Counted from the stretch's first letter, positions 1 to 8,563 are shown. The stretch: 45,788 nucleotides of DNA from Rhodobacterales bacterium RIFCSPHIGHO2_02_FULL_62_130 (GCA_001828855.1 MHZT01000007.1:1-45788), one strand, 5' to 3'. Numbers and translations: made by a program. Notes: generated from the letters alone by a model not told the origin.

Positions 1-24
1 GCAGTGCGGACGGCGGGGTCCCTC

Positions 25-168
25 CTATGGACTATCGCTACCCTTGGCGCCAAGAAAATCCTTGCCTGTCCAGGTAACATCTAACCAGGCATGGATGGGC
101 TGGTAATCGTCGACCGTGCCGCCCCATTTTTTTACCGAAGAGAGGGCGTGATGATATGGATGTGCCAT
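25..168 (-). pseudogene. Truncated DUF6915-family protein (47 aa)
   Basis: The reading frame begins MAHPYHHALSSVKKWGG and continues to a DYQPIHAWLD segment. This resembles the N-terminus of DUF6915 proteins (MAHP-HHA-SS-KK-GG ... DYLPIH-W-D) found on alphaproteobacterial plasmids. After about residue 30 the sequence departs from what I remember of the family (VTWTGKDFLGAKGSDSP) and stops at residue 47, whereas family members are clearly longer. It lies 10 bp downstream of the DUF6878 gene and has a GAGGGGG element 5 bp before the ATG, so it was probably the last gene of that unit. I infer a recombination junction or frameshift near positions 60-80. A short intact variant cannot be excluded. 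The family assignment is from memory of the N-terminal pattern. Confidence 0.5.
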
Positions 169-178
169 CGTCGCCCCC

Positions 179-670
179 TCAGAATTCGTGGGTGAAGAGT
201 TCGGACAACGTGAACCGTTCGTTTAACTCGAGATGGATGCAGCGGGCACCGGCGTCGAAGCAGAACTCGCCATAAGCGCCGTCGTTGTTTTCCCAACCGC
301 CATGGGTGTCGCTGAGGAAATCATAGGCGAGCTGCTCGACAACATCTTCGAGCGAAAGCTGCCGCATCTCGACTTCGGGGCTGTCCCAGGTGATCGCGGC
401 ATAGGGAATTTCCACGGCAGGGAAAGCGACAGCTGTCTCCCCCGCCCATGCCGCGATGCTTTCAATCTGGCCGCTGTCGCCCTCGCCATCGAAGGTGACC
501 GTGACATGAGAAATGCCGGCGGCGATCAGGCCATCGAACAGGCGATCCTTGTTGGCCGGACGCAGTTCGGCCTCGCGGGCGGCTTGTTTGGCCTGCGCCG
601 CGAACACTGCGGCGAAGTCGATCGTGGACGGCGGCATCGGCGCGGGGAGGCTGGGTTCAACGTGGGTCAT
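179..670 (-). CDS. DUF6878-family plasmid protein (163 aa)
   Basis: This is an acidic soluble protein with no signal peptide or membrane segment. The central part (VTFDGEGDSGQIE) and the C-terminal part (DFLSDTHGGWENNDGAYGEF, then HLELNERF) match the pattern of DUF6878 proteins, which are of unknown function and common on Rhodobacteraceae and sphingomonad plasmids. I chose the ATG at 668-670 because CGGAG lies 6 bp upstream. The longer reading from 736 has no ribosome site. Its initiation region, CGGAGACCCCC followed by the start codon and ACCC, is nearly the same as that of the RadC-like gene at 1842, which suggests the leaders are related. The truncated DUF6915 gene follows. The family name is moderately certain; no function is known. 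Confidence 0.7.
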   Translation of the reverse strand: MTHVEPSLPAPMPPSTIDFAAVFAAQAKQAAREAELRPANKDRLFDGLIAAGISHVTVTFDGEGDSGQIESIAAWAGETAVAFPAVEIPYAAITWDSPEVEMRQLSLEDVVEQLAYDFLSDTHGGWENNDGAYGEFCFDAGARCIHLELNERFTLSELFTHEF

Positions 671-769
671 GGGGGTCTCCGAAGAAGGTGAAAGGGTCGG
701 AGCCGCCGGGCACTCTCTTGCCCCGGCGAAGCTCACAAAAGCCCCCTGCCCTCCTCTGCCTCTCTGGAG

Positions 770-1288
770 TCATGCCGCGATCTGCAGGGCGCGCGTGGCA
801 AAGGCGCGCCAGAGTGGATCCACGAGGCGAGCCTCCAAGAGATCGGCACGCTGCCGCAGGCGGGTTGCGAGATCGCTCTCCAGCCAGTCCGTCGCGCGGC
901 TTGCCTGCGCCCGAAGCTGGCTTGCTTCCATGACCACGACCCGGGCCTCAGTCGCGGTCATGACGGGGGCACACCAAGCGACTGCGCCATTCGCTGCAGC
1001 ACCGGCAAGGACAAGACGCTCATCGCGGTCAAGGATCGCCAGCATGCGCGGTGCAGCATCAGGCTCCAGTTCTTCCGCCATTTTGATCGCGCCCCGCATG
1101 GCTTCGGCCAGCGCCGTGAAATGGCCGATGATCCGAGGACGCGCCTCTCCCGACATCGCAGCCGCAGGGTTGCAATCCGGCAGCGTCAGAGAAAAGGGCA
1201 GCGCGGGGTCAAAAGTGCTGTGCGCGACGACCGGCATGACGTCAGCCGGAAACGGGGTCGATAGGGCCGGAAAGGAAAGGTCGAACAT
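770..1288 (-). CDS. Hypothetical plasmid protein (172 aa)
   Basis: I do not recognise the family. The protein starts MFDLSFPALSTPFPADVMPV, has an Ala-rich, charged helical middle and ends DPLWRAFATRALQIAA. It has no signal peptide or transmembrane helix and is probably cytoplasmic. The ATG at 1286-1288 is chosen because GGAGATATTTCCC precedes it; the upstream in-frame start at 1333 would run through the conserved leader hairpin (1305-1325). It sits between the RadC-like gene and the DUF6878 gene in the same orientation, so it is part of the plasmid backbone block. Function cannot be assigned from sequence. Confidence 0.65.
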   Translation of the reverse strand: MFDLSFPALSTPFPADVMPVVAHSTFDPALPFSLTLPDCNPAAAMSGEARPRIIGHFTALAEAMRGAIKMAEELEPDAAPRMLAILDRDERLVLAGAAANGAVAWCAPVMTATEARVVVMEASQLRAQASRATDWLESDLATRLRQRADLLEARLVDPLWRAFATRALQIAA

Positions 1289-1304
1289 GGGAAATATCTC
1301 CGAC

Positions 1305-1325
1305 GGTGCGGGAAGCCTCTCTCCC
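1305..1325 (-). repeat. Leader hairpin repeat, copy 3
   Basis: On the minus strand this 21-nt element begins GGGAGAGAGGCTTCCCG and can fold into a short stem (GGGA/TCCC) with a purine-rich loop. It matches the copy before the DUF932 gene (3184-3204) at 17 of 21 positions, and lies 16 nt before the start codon of the 172-aa gene. The purine-rich loop is kept while the stem partner bases differ. Confidence 0.5.
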
Positions 1326-1401
1326 CGCCTCAAGCGTCAAAGACCAAACCGCCGCCCTCTTCCTCGACGGGGCGACGGAAGGTGTTGATCCGAAGGACGG
1401 G

Positions 1402-1842
1402 TCACATCTTGCCCAAACCCCGCAGCGAAAGCTCTTGGCCCCCACCCACGATGATGTGGTCATGCAAGGTCAGCCCGAGGTATTTGCAGCCCTTCTGGAT
1501 TTCCTTCGTCATGGTGATATCCGCCTCGGAAGGCGTCGGATCACCGGAGGGGTGGTTGTGGACCACAATGAGGGCACTTGCGTTCAACATAAGCGCCCGC
1601 TTAATGATCTCGCGCGGATAGACCGGGACATGGTCCACGGTTCCGATCGAAAGCTGCTCGTCCGAGATGACGCGATTGCGTCGGTCGAGGTAGAGGACAT
1701 GGAAGCGCTCCACCTCGCCGCGTACGGCCACCGCACAGTAATCGCGAACAGCCTGCCAATTGCCGAGGACTGGGTTCTGGTTCAGATAGCGCCCGAGGAT
1801 TTCGCGGGCCTTGAGGATGACGGTTTCTTCATGCGGGGTCAC
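1402..1842 (-). CDS. RadC-like JAB/MPN+ domain protein (146 aa)
   Basis: The protein is a single RadC/JAB (MPN+) metalloprotease-fold domain without the helix-hairpin-helix N-terminus of chromosomal RadC. The JAMM zinc motif is complete: H95-N-H97-P, then six residues, S105-x2-D108. Short forms like this are common on plasmids and integrative elements; their role is unknown, and the old link of RadC to DNA repair is not well supported. The start is the GTG at 1840-1842, with CGGAG 7 bp upstream. It lies between the DUF932 gene and the 172-aa gene on the same strand. The leader (1843-1965) contains a GCCC/GGGC hairpin around 1885-1910. Confidence 0.85.
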   Translation of the reverse strand: MTPHEETVILKAREILGRYLNQNPVLGNWQAVRDYCAVAVRGEVERFHVLYLDRRNRVISDEQLSIGTVDHVPVYPREIIKRALMLNASALIVVHNHPSGDPTPSEADITMTKEIQKGCKYLGLTLHDHIIVGGGQELSLRGLGKM

Positions 1843-1965
1843 GGGGGGGTCTCCGAAAAATGAAAATGCCGACGCCCCTGCCCTGTCGAAGGGCGGGCCA
1901 TCGGCGCAATTATGAAAAGCTGACCGGCCAACGGGCTTGGGCGGTCAAGCGAACGACGCGCGGCC

Positions 1966-3165
1966 TCAGCCGACCCGGTCGAGGAGCTTCTTGGCGCGCC
2001 CCTCCATGTCGAGGCGGGCATCTTGCTGGGTCTTGTCACGCGCAAGCCGCGTAATGCCCTGCACGAAGTCGAAGATGCTCTCGGGCGGGCGGCCCTCTTC
2101 CATCAGCACCTTCTCAATGATCTTGCCGGCTTCGGCCTTCGAGAAGCCGCGCTTACGCAGGAAGTCATCCCGGTCCTCGTCCGTCCGCGCCACGATCTGC
2201 TGCCGCGCCGCCTTGATGCCGTTCACGAAGCCCTGCGGCGAGGAATTGGCAAACCGTGTAAGTGCTGGTGCCGCTTCTTGGGCAAAGCGGGAGGCGGCAT
2301 ATTTCGAATGGCGGATCGTGATCTCCTGAAAATCCTCGACGCCCCAGAGGTTGCGGTTCTGGCAAACTGCCCGCAGGTAGAAGCTTGCCATTCCGAGGGT
2401 CTTGGCCCCCACCTCCGAATTCCAACAGTAGAAGCCCCGGAAGTAGAGATCAGGGGAGCCGTCTGGCAGCCGGCCCGCCTCGATCGGGTTGTGATCGTCG
2501 ACCAGGAACAGGAAGACGTCGCGGTCGGATGCGTAGAGCGTGGTCGTATCACGGCTGATTTCGACATCGGGGTTGTAGACCCCGGTCGACCAGTCGAGCA
2601 CCCCCGGGACCTTCCAGCGCGTATCACCCGTGCCATTGCCCGCAATTCGCTGCACCGCACCGACCAGCTCATGGTCGTGGATGCGGCCGTAGTCCGGGCC
2701 GGTCACCGCGCGCAGTTCGGTGCGGCCATCCTCGGTTTCGAAAGTCTTCACCTGCTCGGCACGGTGGTTGGTCAGGCCGTACTGCAGGTTGATCCCCGCC
2801 AGCGGCGCGGGCAGCTGCCGCAAGTAGGAGGCCGGAGCACCGACGATGCTGGCAAGCTGGCCGAACGCCCAGTGCGTGGGCGCGACGGGCGCCTGCGTTT
2901 TCGGCAGGACCAGGTGAAGCCGCTCGGGGTTATCACGCGCGGCCTCGACGCGGATGTCCGCCGTCTGCACCACACGGCTGCGGCTGCGTTCCGACCGACC
3001 CTTCACCGATGCCCAGAGATCATCGAGCGACAGATACCGCTCGTCATCGGGCCGGTTGAACCATTCGGACGACACCCGCCCGTTCCGCTCTCCCCGGCTC
3101 ACATCCACCTTCCAGCCACCCGCCCGCGCCGGTGCGACCGGATCCAGAACTTCCACAACACCCAT
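1966..3165 (-). CDS. DUF932 domain-containing protein (399 aa)
   Basis: This is a phage/plasmid-type DUF932 protein. Recognisable parts are the N-terminal VLPKTQAPVAPTHWAFGQ region, the Y-x-R-I-H-D region (residues about 160-165), the FFLVDDHNPIEAG-type segment and the YFRGFYCWNSEVGAKTLG motif followed by RNLWG. The family is soluble and of unknown function, often near SSB and RadC genes as here. The C-terminal third is helical and Arg/Lys/Ala-rich. The ATG at 3163-3165 has GGGAG 10 bp upstream. A conserved leader hairpin lies 18 nt before the start (3184-3204). It is transcribed divergently from the SMC-like ATPase gene. Confidence 0.85.
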   Translation of the reverse strand: MGVVEVLDPVAPARAGGWKVDVSRGERNGRVSSEWFNRPDDERYLSLDDLWASVKGRSERSRSRVVQTADIRVEAARDNPERLHLVLPKTQAPVAPTHWAFGQLASIVGAPASYLRQLPAPLAGINLQYGLTNHRAEQVKTFETEDGRTELRAVTGPDYGRIHDHELVGAVQRIAGNGTGDTRWKVPGVLDWSTGVYNPDVEISRDTTTLYASDRDVFLFLVDDHNPIEAGRLPDGSPDLYFRGFYCWNSEVGAKTLGMASFYLRAVCQNRNLWGVEDFQEITIRHSKYAASRFAQEAAPALTRFANSSPQGFVNGIKAARQQIVARTDEDRDDFLRKRGFSKAEAGKIIEKVLMEEGRPPESIFDFVQGITRLARDKTQQDARLDMEGRAKKLLDRVG

Positions 3166-3183
3166 CGGCTATCTCCCGTGACA

Positions 3184-3204
3184 GGCGCCGGGAGCCACTC
3201 TCCC
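3184..3204 (-). repeat. Leader hairpin repeat, copy 1
   Basis: On the minus strand the element starts GGGAGAGTGGCTCCCGG and folds as GGGAG-AGTGG-CTCCC. It matches the element before the large ParB-like gene (12074-12094) at 20 of 21 positions, at the same 18-nt distance from the start codon. The single difference turns a G-C pair into a G-U pair, so the stem is kept. Confidence 0.6.
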
Positions 3205-3446
3205 AGCCTTCAACCTGTCACCGGGAAACCGGCACTCCTCTAACTCTGGTAGACGACAAGGGCGAAAGCGGACGTTTGCTGTAAAGGTGATGAACGACCA
3301 ATCGAAACGGAGACGTGCCGCCGGCCGAACCTGAGGCCAACTTCTACGTAGTTCTGGAAACGGAAGCCATGGCCGCGTAACTAACTGATATCAGCCTCCG
3401 GCAAAGCCGGGGCGATTCAAAAATCGCAAGGTCAGGAGGCAGATTG

Positions 3447-6071
3447 ATGGAAGCGCAGGTAAATGATCTTTCGAATGAAGCGGCAGCGCTCGCAGATATC
3501 CTCAAATGGTCAGCGGATCTCCCAGCATGGCAGCGCGACGCGCTGCGTCGGCTCTGTAGCCAGACAAAACTGGAGGCCGCAGACATCACGGCATTGGTCT
3601 CCATCTGCAAGGCCGTAGAGCAAGGAGCCCCGCTCGACGCAACCCACCTCCGCGACCCCGCGGCAAGCCACGCGGTCGTTACGCTAGGGGCACTTTACGG
3701 GCTGTCCAATGTGAACGCCCTCGCCCCGGGCGAGCGGCTCTCCTTCGGGAAGACTGGCCTCACCGTCATCTACGGGGACAATGGCGCCGGCAAATCGGGC
3801 TATGCCCGCGTACTTAAGCAGCTCTGCCGTGCGCGTTCGCCGAAAGGCGACGGAATCCTGCCCAATATCTACACGGCCGCAAGCGGCACTCCCGCCGCCA
3901 GCATCGACTTCTTCATAGGCGCACAAAAGCGCAGCGCGGCCTGGACGCAAGGCACATCGCCGGAAGCAATGCTGTCGGCTGTGAGCGTGTTCGATTCTCG
4001 AACCGCCAATGTCCACGTAGAGAACACCAACGACCTAGCCTATACGCCGCTCCCGCTCCGCATCCTCGCCGGGCTGGCACAGGCCTGCCAAGACGTAAAG
4101 GCCAAGCTGACGGCCGAAATCAAAGCGCTGCAGGAGCAGACGCCCGCAGTTCTGTCGAAACCTGACTGCAAGCCAGACACGACCGTCGGCAAGCTGATCG
4201 CTGGCCTGTCGGGCAAGACGAAACAGGAAGCTGTTGACAAGCTGGCAGGCCTGAACGCCGAAGAGGAAGCGCGACTTCAAACGCTCAGCTCAGACCTGGC
4301 CAGCGACCCGGCGCGTACCGTCCGCCAGCTCAAGGGCCAAGAAGCCCGGATCAAGTCAGCGATCGAGGAGCTCGAGCGCCTAATTGCCGCCGCGACGGAG
4401 GAAAGCCGGGCAGCGCTGCGCACAGCTCGCGCGCACCTTGCCACAGCGCGCTCCGCCGCCGCGGCCGCCTCCGCCAACCTGTTCGCCGATGAGCCGCTAC
4501 CCGACATCGGCTCGGACGTCTGGAAGGCCCTTTGGGAGGCTGCCCGGGACTATTCGCGCGCCTCCGCCTATCCCGACCATCCGTTTCCAGTAACCGGGAC
4601 CGGCGCCCATTGCGTCCTCTGCCAGCAGCCTCTCAGTGAAGAAGCTTCGAAGCGGCTCAGCAGCTTCGAGGCCTTCGTGCAGGACGAAAGCAAGCGCCGC
4701 GAACAGGAAGCCGCGGACGCGTATGACGAAAAGCTCGAGGAGGTCTCGGCGCAAGCCATCTCCATGAAAGATCTTGCGGCAATCGTCGCGACGATCCGCA
4801 ATGACATCGGACAAGAGGAAGTCGCGAGCGCCCTTCGCCGCGAGACCCTCCATCTCGCGTGGCGGCTGCGTGCCATACTGAGAACTCACGGCCTTGCGGT
4901 TCTGCCCGATCTTCCGCTCGAAGGCACCATCTCGCTTGATCCGCTACGCACGGCGCTCAGTGGCATCGCCACGCGCATCGAAGGCCTGCAGTCCGAGGCC
5001 AGTTCCCCACAGCGCGCCGCGCTCATCGCCGAGCGCGACGGCCTCGCCGATCGAAAGTGGCTCAACGTAGTGAAAGCCGATGTGCTTGCCCAGATCGAGC
5101 GCCTCAAGGCCATCGAGGTGATCGAGAAAGCCAGCAAGGACACTGCTACGAACAAGATCACCACCCAGAGCGCTCGTGTCGCCGAGGCGCTGGTCACTAA
5201 CCGCTTGCGGGGTAGGTTTGCGATCGAGGTAGACAAACTCGGGGTCGCCGGTCTCGCTATCGAACTTCAGCAGGCCAAAACCACAGCTGGCGTCCCCTTC
5301 TTCCAGGTCCGGCTGATCAATAAGCCGAGCGAGCCGGTCGGCAAGGTCTTGAGCGAAGGTGAGCATCGCTGCGTCGCACTCGCCGCCTTTCTTGCCGAGC
5401 TGTCGACCATCGATGCGCAATCCGCGATCGTGTTCGATGACCCCGTTTCTTCGCTCGACCATTTGCATCGTGACAGGGTTGCCGCTCGACTGGCCGATGC
5501 CGGACAGACCCGCCAGGTCATCGTCTTCACCCACGATATGGCGTTCTTGCTCCTTCTCGATGAAGCCTGCCGGGCAACCAAAGATCGCGATGCGACGCCG
5601 GTAGCGTACCGCCTGATCAGTCGCGGGACGGAAAACGCGGGCTATTGTCATCAGGACCCGCCGGCCAACGTCATGCCTCTTGATAGGGTGATCGATGGAA
5701 TGAAGACGCACCTCGCCAACGTGAAAATCCATCACGAACGAGGCGACCAGGCGAAGTGGCTGCGCGAGGTGACGTCCTTCCAAGACCAACTGCGCACGAC
5801 CTGGGAACGCGCCGTCGAAGAAGTGGTCGGCCCTGTGATCCGCCGCTTGTCCCGCAAGGTCGAAACGACGGGCCTTATCAAGCTCACCGTCCTCACCAAC
5901 GCGGATTGCACCGCTATGCGCGAGGCGTTCGGCCGCTGCTCCGCGCTCCTCCACAGCCAGCCTGGCGAGATCAATCCCCGGCTGCCCGCACCATCCGTGA
6001 TCCATGCCGAAATCGACGCCTTGGAAAATTGGATCGCCGACATTCGGTCGCGGCAGGAGAAGGCCGCATGA
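3447..6071 (+). CDS. SMC/RloC-like AAA_13 ATPase, possible HEPN C-terminus
   Basis: This 874-aa ABC/SMC-type ATPase has Walker A GDNGAGKS (residues 110-117), a long charged middle with predicted coiled coil, a zinc-hook-like C389-V-L-C392, the ABC signature LSEGEHR (635-641), Walker B with D-loop (VFDDPVSSLDH, about 662-672) and an H-loop FTHD (694-697). The layout is that of the AAA_13 group that includes the anticodon nucleases RloC and PrrC. The last 100 residues are helical and contain R830-CSALL-H836, an R-x5-H pattern compatible with a HEPN ribonuclease; this is inference. No restriction genes adjoin it. AGGAGG (3434-3439) sits 7 bp before the ATG at 3447, which I prefer over the TTG at 3444. 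It stands alone on the plus strand among minus-strand backbone genes, suggesting a later insertion. Confidence 0.8.
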   Translation: MEAQVNDLSNEAAALADILKWSADLPAWQRDALRRLCSQTKLEAADITALVSICKAVEQGAPLDATHLRDPAASHAVVTLGALYGLSNVNALAPGERLSFGKTGLTVIYGDNGAGKSGYARVLKQLCRARSPKGDGILPNIYTAASGTPAASIDFFIGAQKRSAAWTQGTSPEAMLSAVSVFDSRTANVHVENTNDLAYTPLPLRILAGLAQACQDVKAKLTAEIKALQEQTPAVLSKPDCKPDTTVGKLIAGLSGKTKQEAVDKLAGLNAEEEARLQTLSSDLASDPARTVRQLKGQEARIKSAIEELERLIAAATEESRAALRTARAHLATARSAAAAASANLFADEPLPDIGSDVWKALWEAARDYSRASAYPDHPFPVTGTGAHCVLCQQPLSEEASKRLSSFEAFVQDESKRREQEAADAYDEKLEEVSAQAISMKDLAAIVATIRNDIGQEEVASALRRETLHLAWRLRAILRTHGLAVLPDLPLEGTISLDPLRTALSGIATRIEGLQSEASSPQRAALIAERDGLADRKWLNVVKADVLAQIERLKAIEVIEKASKDTATNKITTQSARVAEALVTNRLRGRFAIEVDKLGVAGLAIELQQAKTTAGVPFFQVRLINKPSEPVGKVLSEGEHRCVALAAFLAELSTIDAQSAIVFDDPVSSLDHLHRDRVAARLADAGQTRQVIVFTHDMAFLLLLDEACRATKDRDATPVAYRLISRGTENAGYCHQDPPANVMPLDRVIDGMKTHLANVKIHHERGDQAKWLREVTSFQDQLRTTWERAVEEVVGPVIRRLSRKVETTGLIKLTVLTNADCTAMREAFGRCSALLHSQPGEINPRLPAPSVIHAEIDALENWIADIRSRQEKAA

Positions 6072-6223
6072 TCACGCTTCATGCCGCGCAGCCTTACATC
6101 GGGGGTGATCCGAACGGGACCGCTTCCATAAAGATAAGGGATGCAGCAATCTCATTCAGATGGCTGCATGATGGAGCCTCCTTGGCCGACTGCAGCGAGG
6201 TCGACCATCCGCTAAGGGCCTGA
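6068..6223 (+). CDS. Small ORF coupled to the ATPase gene (51 aa)
   Basis: The ATG overlaps the stop codon of the ATPase gene in an ATGA arrangement, so it would be translated by coupling. The product begins MITLHAAQPYIGGD and ends ADCSEVDHPLRA; it has no signal peptide, membrane segment or motif that I recognise. The tight overlap supports a real gene; the short length and absence of a known family argue against it. If real, it could be a partner or antidote of the ATPase, but that is speculation. Confidence 0.35.
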   Translation: MITLHAAQPYIGGDPNGTASIKIRDAAISFRWLHDGASLADCSEVDHPLRA

Positions 6224-6279
6224 AGCTGCCGAACCCGGCGGATTGCTCCGCCGGGCCCGAGGGGGAGACCCCGTTCTTT

Positions 6280-6684
6280 TCAGAACGGGATTTCGTCGTC
6301 GCGGTCGACCAGCTCGGGGTTTTCATTCTCGGTCGCTCTCGGGCGGCTGAGGAAGTCAACCTTCTCGGCGATGATCTCGCAGCCGTAGCGGTCGGTACCG
6401 GTTGCGTCGGTCCACTTGGTGTAGTGGATGCGGCCGTGGACGAGGACCTTCATGCCCTTCTCGCAGTGCTCTGCGACGGTCTTGCCGAGACCATTGAAGC
6501 AGGTGATGCGGTGCCACTCGGTGTCCATGACCCGATAGCCGTTCTCGTCGCGCATCACGCGACCTTCCGAGAGGCGCGGCCGCGAGGTGGCGAGGGTGAA
6601 GTTGGTGATCTTGGTACCGCTTTGGGTCGAGCGCACTTCGGGCTTCTGACCGATGTTGCCTGCGAGGATGACGATGTTCTGCAT
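6280..6684 (-). CDS. ssb: Single-stranded DNA-binding protein
   Basis: This 134-aa protein carries one OB fold: it starts MQNIVILAGNIGQKPEVRST, continues TKITNFTLATSR and contains the W-H-R-I-T-CFN core and KVLVHGRI. It ends in DDEIPF, the acidic tail by which SSB contacts partner proteins. It is shorter than chromosomal SSB (about 160-180 aa) because the linker is short, which is typical of plasmid-borne copies. The ATG at 6682-6684 has CAGGAG about 6 bp upstream; the longer reading from 6822 would translate the GC-rich leader. It is divergent from the H-NS-like gene across a 421-bp gap. Confidence 0.93.
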   Translation of the reverse strand: MQNIVILAGNIGQKPEVRSTQSGTKITNFTLATSRPRLSEGRVMRDENGYRVMDTEWHRITCFNGLGKTVAEHCEKGMKVLVHGRIHYTKWTDATGTDRYGCEIIAEKVDFLSRPRATENENPELVDRDDEIPF

Positions 6685-7105
6685 GGTAAGCTCCTGTGTT
6701 TCCTGTCCCTGGGACCGTCCCTTCGACAAGACCCGGAAAAAGCCTGTCGGCTGAGGCGTGCACGGGAGACGGAACGGCGACCGGAAACCTCCAGAGGGCC
6801 GGGGTGGAGCGGGCAGCCCCAAAGGGGCAACACGGCCCGGACTGACGCGGGGTTGCGCGCCAGAGGCCGAACAGGCTTAGGGGATTGTCAGTCGAAGGGA
6901 TGGCGCCGGGGATGGGAGCGACCTGGGGCACTTGCAGAAACCGCCCCTCCTTGCTCAGGCAACAGAGTTGAAGCTCTTTGAGAGAGACGACCCCGAGGCC
7001 CGAGCCAACTTCATCCCCCTGCCCTATCGCGACGAACTCCATGGGAGTTGCGACATTGCGACCGGACGGCTATCCCGGATGCAGCATTCAGGACACGAGG
7101 GCTCA
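6685..7105. other. Intergenic region, ssb leader
   Basis: This 421-bp gap separates the divergent ssb and H-NS-like genes. On the ssb side a GGGAC-C-GTCCC hairpin (6711-6721) lies 26 nt before the ssb start, in the same place as hairpins before other backbone genes. I see no convincing protein-coding frame and no clear sigma-70 promoter by eye. The stretch is GC-rich and probably holds both promoters. Confidence 0.4.
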
Positions 7106-7423
7106 ATGGCTGATTTCAATCTCGAGGCGATGTCGCTTAAGGAACTGCGGCAATTGCAGAAGGAACTCGTCAAGGCGATTTCCACTTACGAAGACCGGCA
7201 CAAGGCAGATGCCCGTGCCAAGCTGGAGGTCATCGCCAAAGAGATGGGCTACTCCATTGCCGACCTGATCGGAGTCGAGGTGAAAACCACCCGTGCGCCA
7301 GCCGTGGCGAAATACCGTCACCCTGAGAACGCGGCCGTCACCTGGTCAGGCCGTGGCCGGAAACCGCAATGGTTCGCGGATCACATCAATTCGGGCAAAG
7401 ACCCGAGCGACCTGGCGGTCTGA
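7106..7423 (+). CDS. H-NS-family nucleoid-associated protein (105 aa)
   Basis: This is a small H-NS/histone-like protein. Residues 1-50 form a charged, coiled-coil-like oligomerisation region (MADFNLEAMSLKELRQLQKEL). The C-terminus has the DNA-binding motif TWSGRGRKPQWF of the alphaproteobacterial H-NS group. Family members bind AT-rich DNA and silence transferred genes; a plasmid copy may lessen the cost of carrying the plasmid. I chose the ATG at 7106 because GAGGG lies a few bases upstream and homologous proteins begin this way; the earlier in-frame ATG at 7079 has no ribosome site. It converges with the 367-aa gene 23 bp downstream. Confidence 0.85.
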   Translation: MADFNLEAMSLKELRQLQKELVKAISTYEDRHKADARAKLEVIAKEMGYSIADLIGVEVKTTRAPAVAKYRHPENAAVTWSGRGRKPQWFADHINSGKDPSDLAV

Positions 7424-7446
7424 AATCAAGGCCGGAAAATGCCGGG

Positions 7447-8550
7447 TCAGTCTTGGTTTGACGGCTCGGTAGCCGGAAACTCAAAACTGGCCGCATCAGA
7501 CTTCGGACCCATCACGCGCGTCGGCAGATTTGGCATCGGCACCTGACCTCGGTGATGTCCTTTGACCAGAACCACTTTGCCGCTCCGATAGTGCCTCTCA
7601 TGCTCGGCAACCCAGTGACGGATGGGTCCATTCCGCCCCTCAAGTGCTTGCCGCTCGAATTCAAGGCGAGCAGTCCTTTCCGCCATGTGCGCAGCCGCCT
7701 GCGGGCCAATCCGGATCGTCAGATGTGATCTCTGGGCGCCAAGGATCCACGACTTGCCGAACTTCCGTGCGGTCTTCGTGTCCTTGGGGGTGAAGGTTTC
7801 GGCTTCCGTGGGGATGATCCCGCCCAGGTCCGGTGAAACCAGCATGGCAAAGAGCGCGTAAGGAATGAACAGGTCGTACCCCGTTTCAACCTGGTGCACC
7901 GTGCGTCGACCGTTGATCATGTCCACCGTATCTCCGCTCCTCACGCGGAAATCGACCACGGAACGGCTGAGTTCGACTTCGACGTCGCCGTAATTCAGCT
8001 CTCCTGTCGGCCTTCGCTTGACAAGCAGAGCGCAGATCGGGTCGACGACACGCGAATTTTCGCGGCGATGGAACATCGAGATCCGCAGATGGCCATCGTT
8101 GCGGTCATCAAGGAGGTAGCCGCGCAAGCCAGTGCCCAATGGCTTGTCGTCATGCTTGGTCACCGGTGAAGCGCGTTCGTAGCGTGCAACGCCCAGCTCT
8201 CGATCGTCGAACTCTACCCAAACGACGTCAGCAGGTAGTTTCACCTCACCAAGAATAGCCATCGCCGGCAAACCGGTTTCGGCGGCCCGTTTGGCAACAG
8301 CGTCATGAAGCGTATCGGCATAGGCTGCTGCCAAGTGATCAAGCAGATAAACCTTGGCCTGTTGCAAAGCCTCGAGCGCATACTCGCGAAATAGTTTCAA
8401 GTCTTCGGACGGCGTGAAGTGCCAGACCAAGTCGTCAGTGGGAGCCGATTTACCCGCCAGCGATGATCCATATAATGAAATCAATGATTTATATAGCATG
8501 CGATGGGCCCTCAACCTGACACGCGACAGCTTCCGACGAAGCCCGTCCAT
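7447..8550 (-). CDS. Hypothetical plasmid protein (367 aa)
   Basis: I do not recognise a named family. The N-terminus is basic and Arg-rich (MDGLRRKLSRVRLRAHRML), followed by a mixed alpha/beta soluble protein with no membrane segment. The C-terminus carries IRHWVAEHERHYRSGKVV-LVKGHHRG, a pattern seen in phage and plasmid hypothetical proteins. The ATG at 8548-8550 is a conservative choice; a TTG two codons upstream (8556) is in frame and no clear ribosome site marks either. It lies in the minus-strand backbone block and converges with the H-NS-like gene. Confidence 0.65.
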   Translation of the reverse strand: MDGLRRKLSRVRLRAHRMLYKSLISLYGSSLAGKSAPTDDLVWHFTPSEDLKLFREYALEALQQAKVYLLDHLAAAYADTLHDAVAKRAAETGLPAMAILGEVKLPADVVWVEFDDRELGVARYERASPVTKHDDKPLGTGLRGYLLDDRNDGHLRISMFHRRENSRVVDPICALLVKRRPTGELNYGDVEVELSRSVVDFRVRSGDTVDMINGRRTVHQVETGYDLFIPYALFAMLVSPDLGGIIPTEAETFTPKDTKTARKFGKSWILGAQRSHLTIRIGPQAAAHMAERTARLEFERQALEGRNGPIRHWVAEHERHYRSGKVVLVKGHHRGQVPMPNLPTRVMGPKSDAASFEFPATEPSNQD

Positions 8551-8563
8551 GATCAAGCGGCTT

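Noticed and set aside
4944-6005. Long minus-strand frame (353 codons) opposite the ATPase gene
   Set aside because: It mirrors the codon structure of the plus-strand ATPase, which has complete nucleotide-binding motifs and a strong ribosome site. No motif or start signal supports the minus frame.
3447-6071. Calling the ATPase PrrC or RloC outright
   Set aside because: The anticodon nuclease residues known for those proteins could not be aligned with confidence, and no type I restriction genes adjoin it. Only the family layout is supported.
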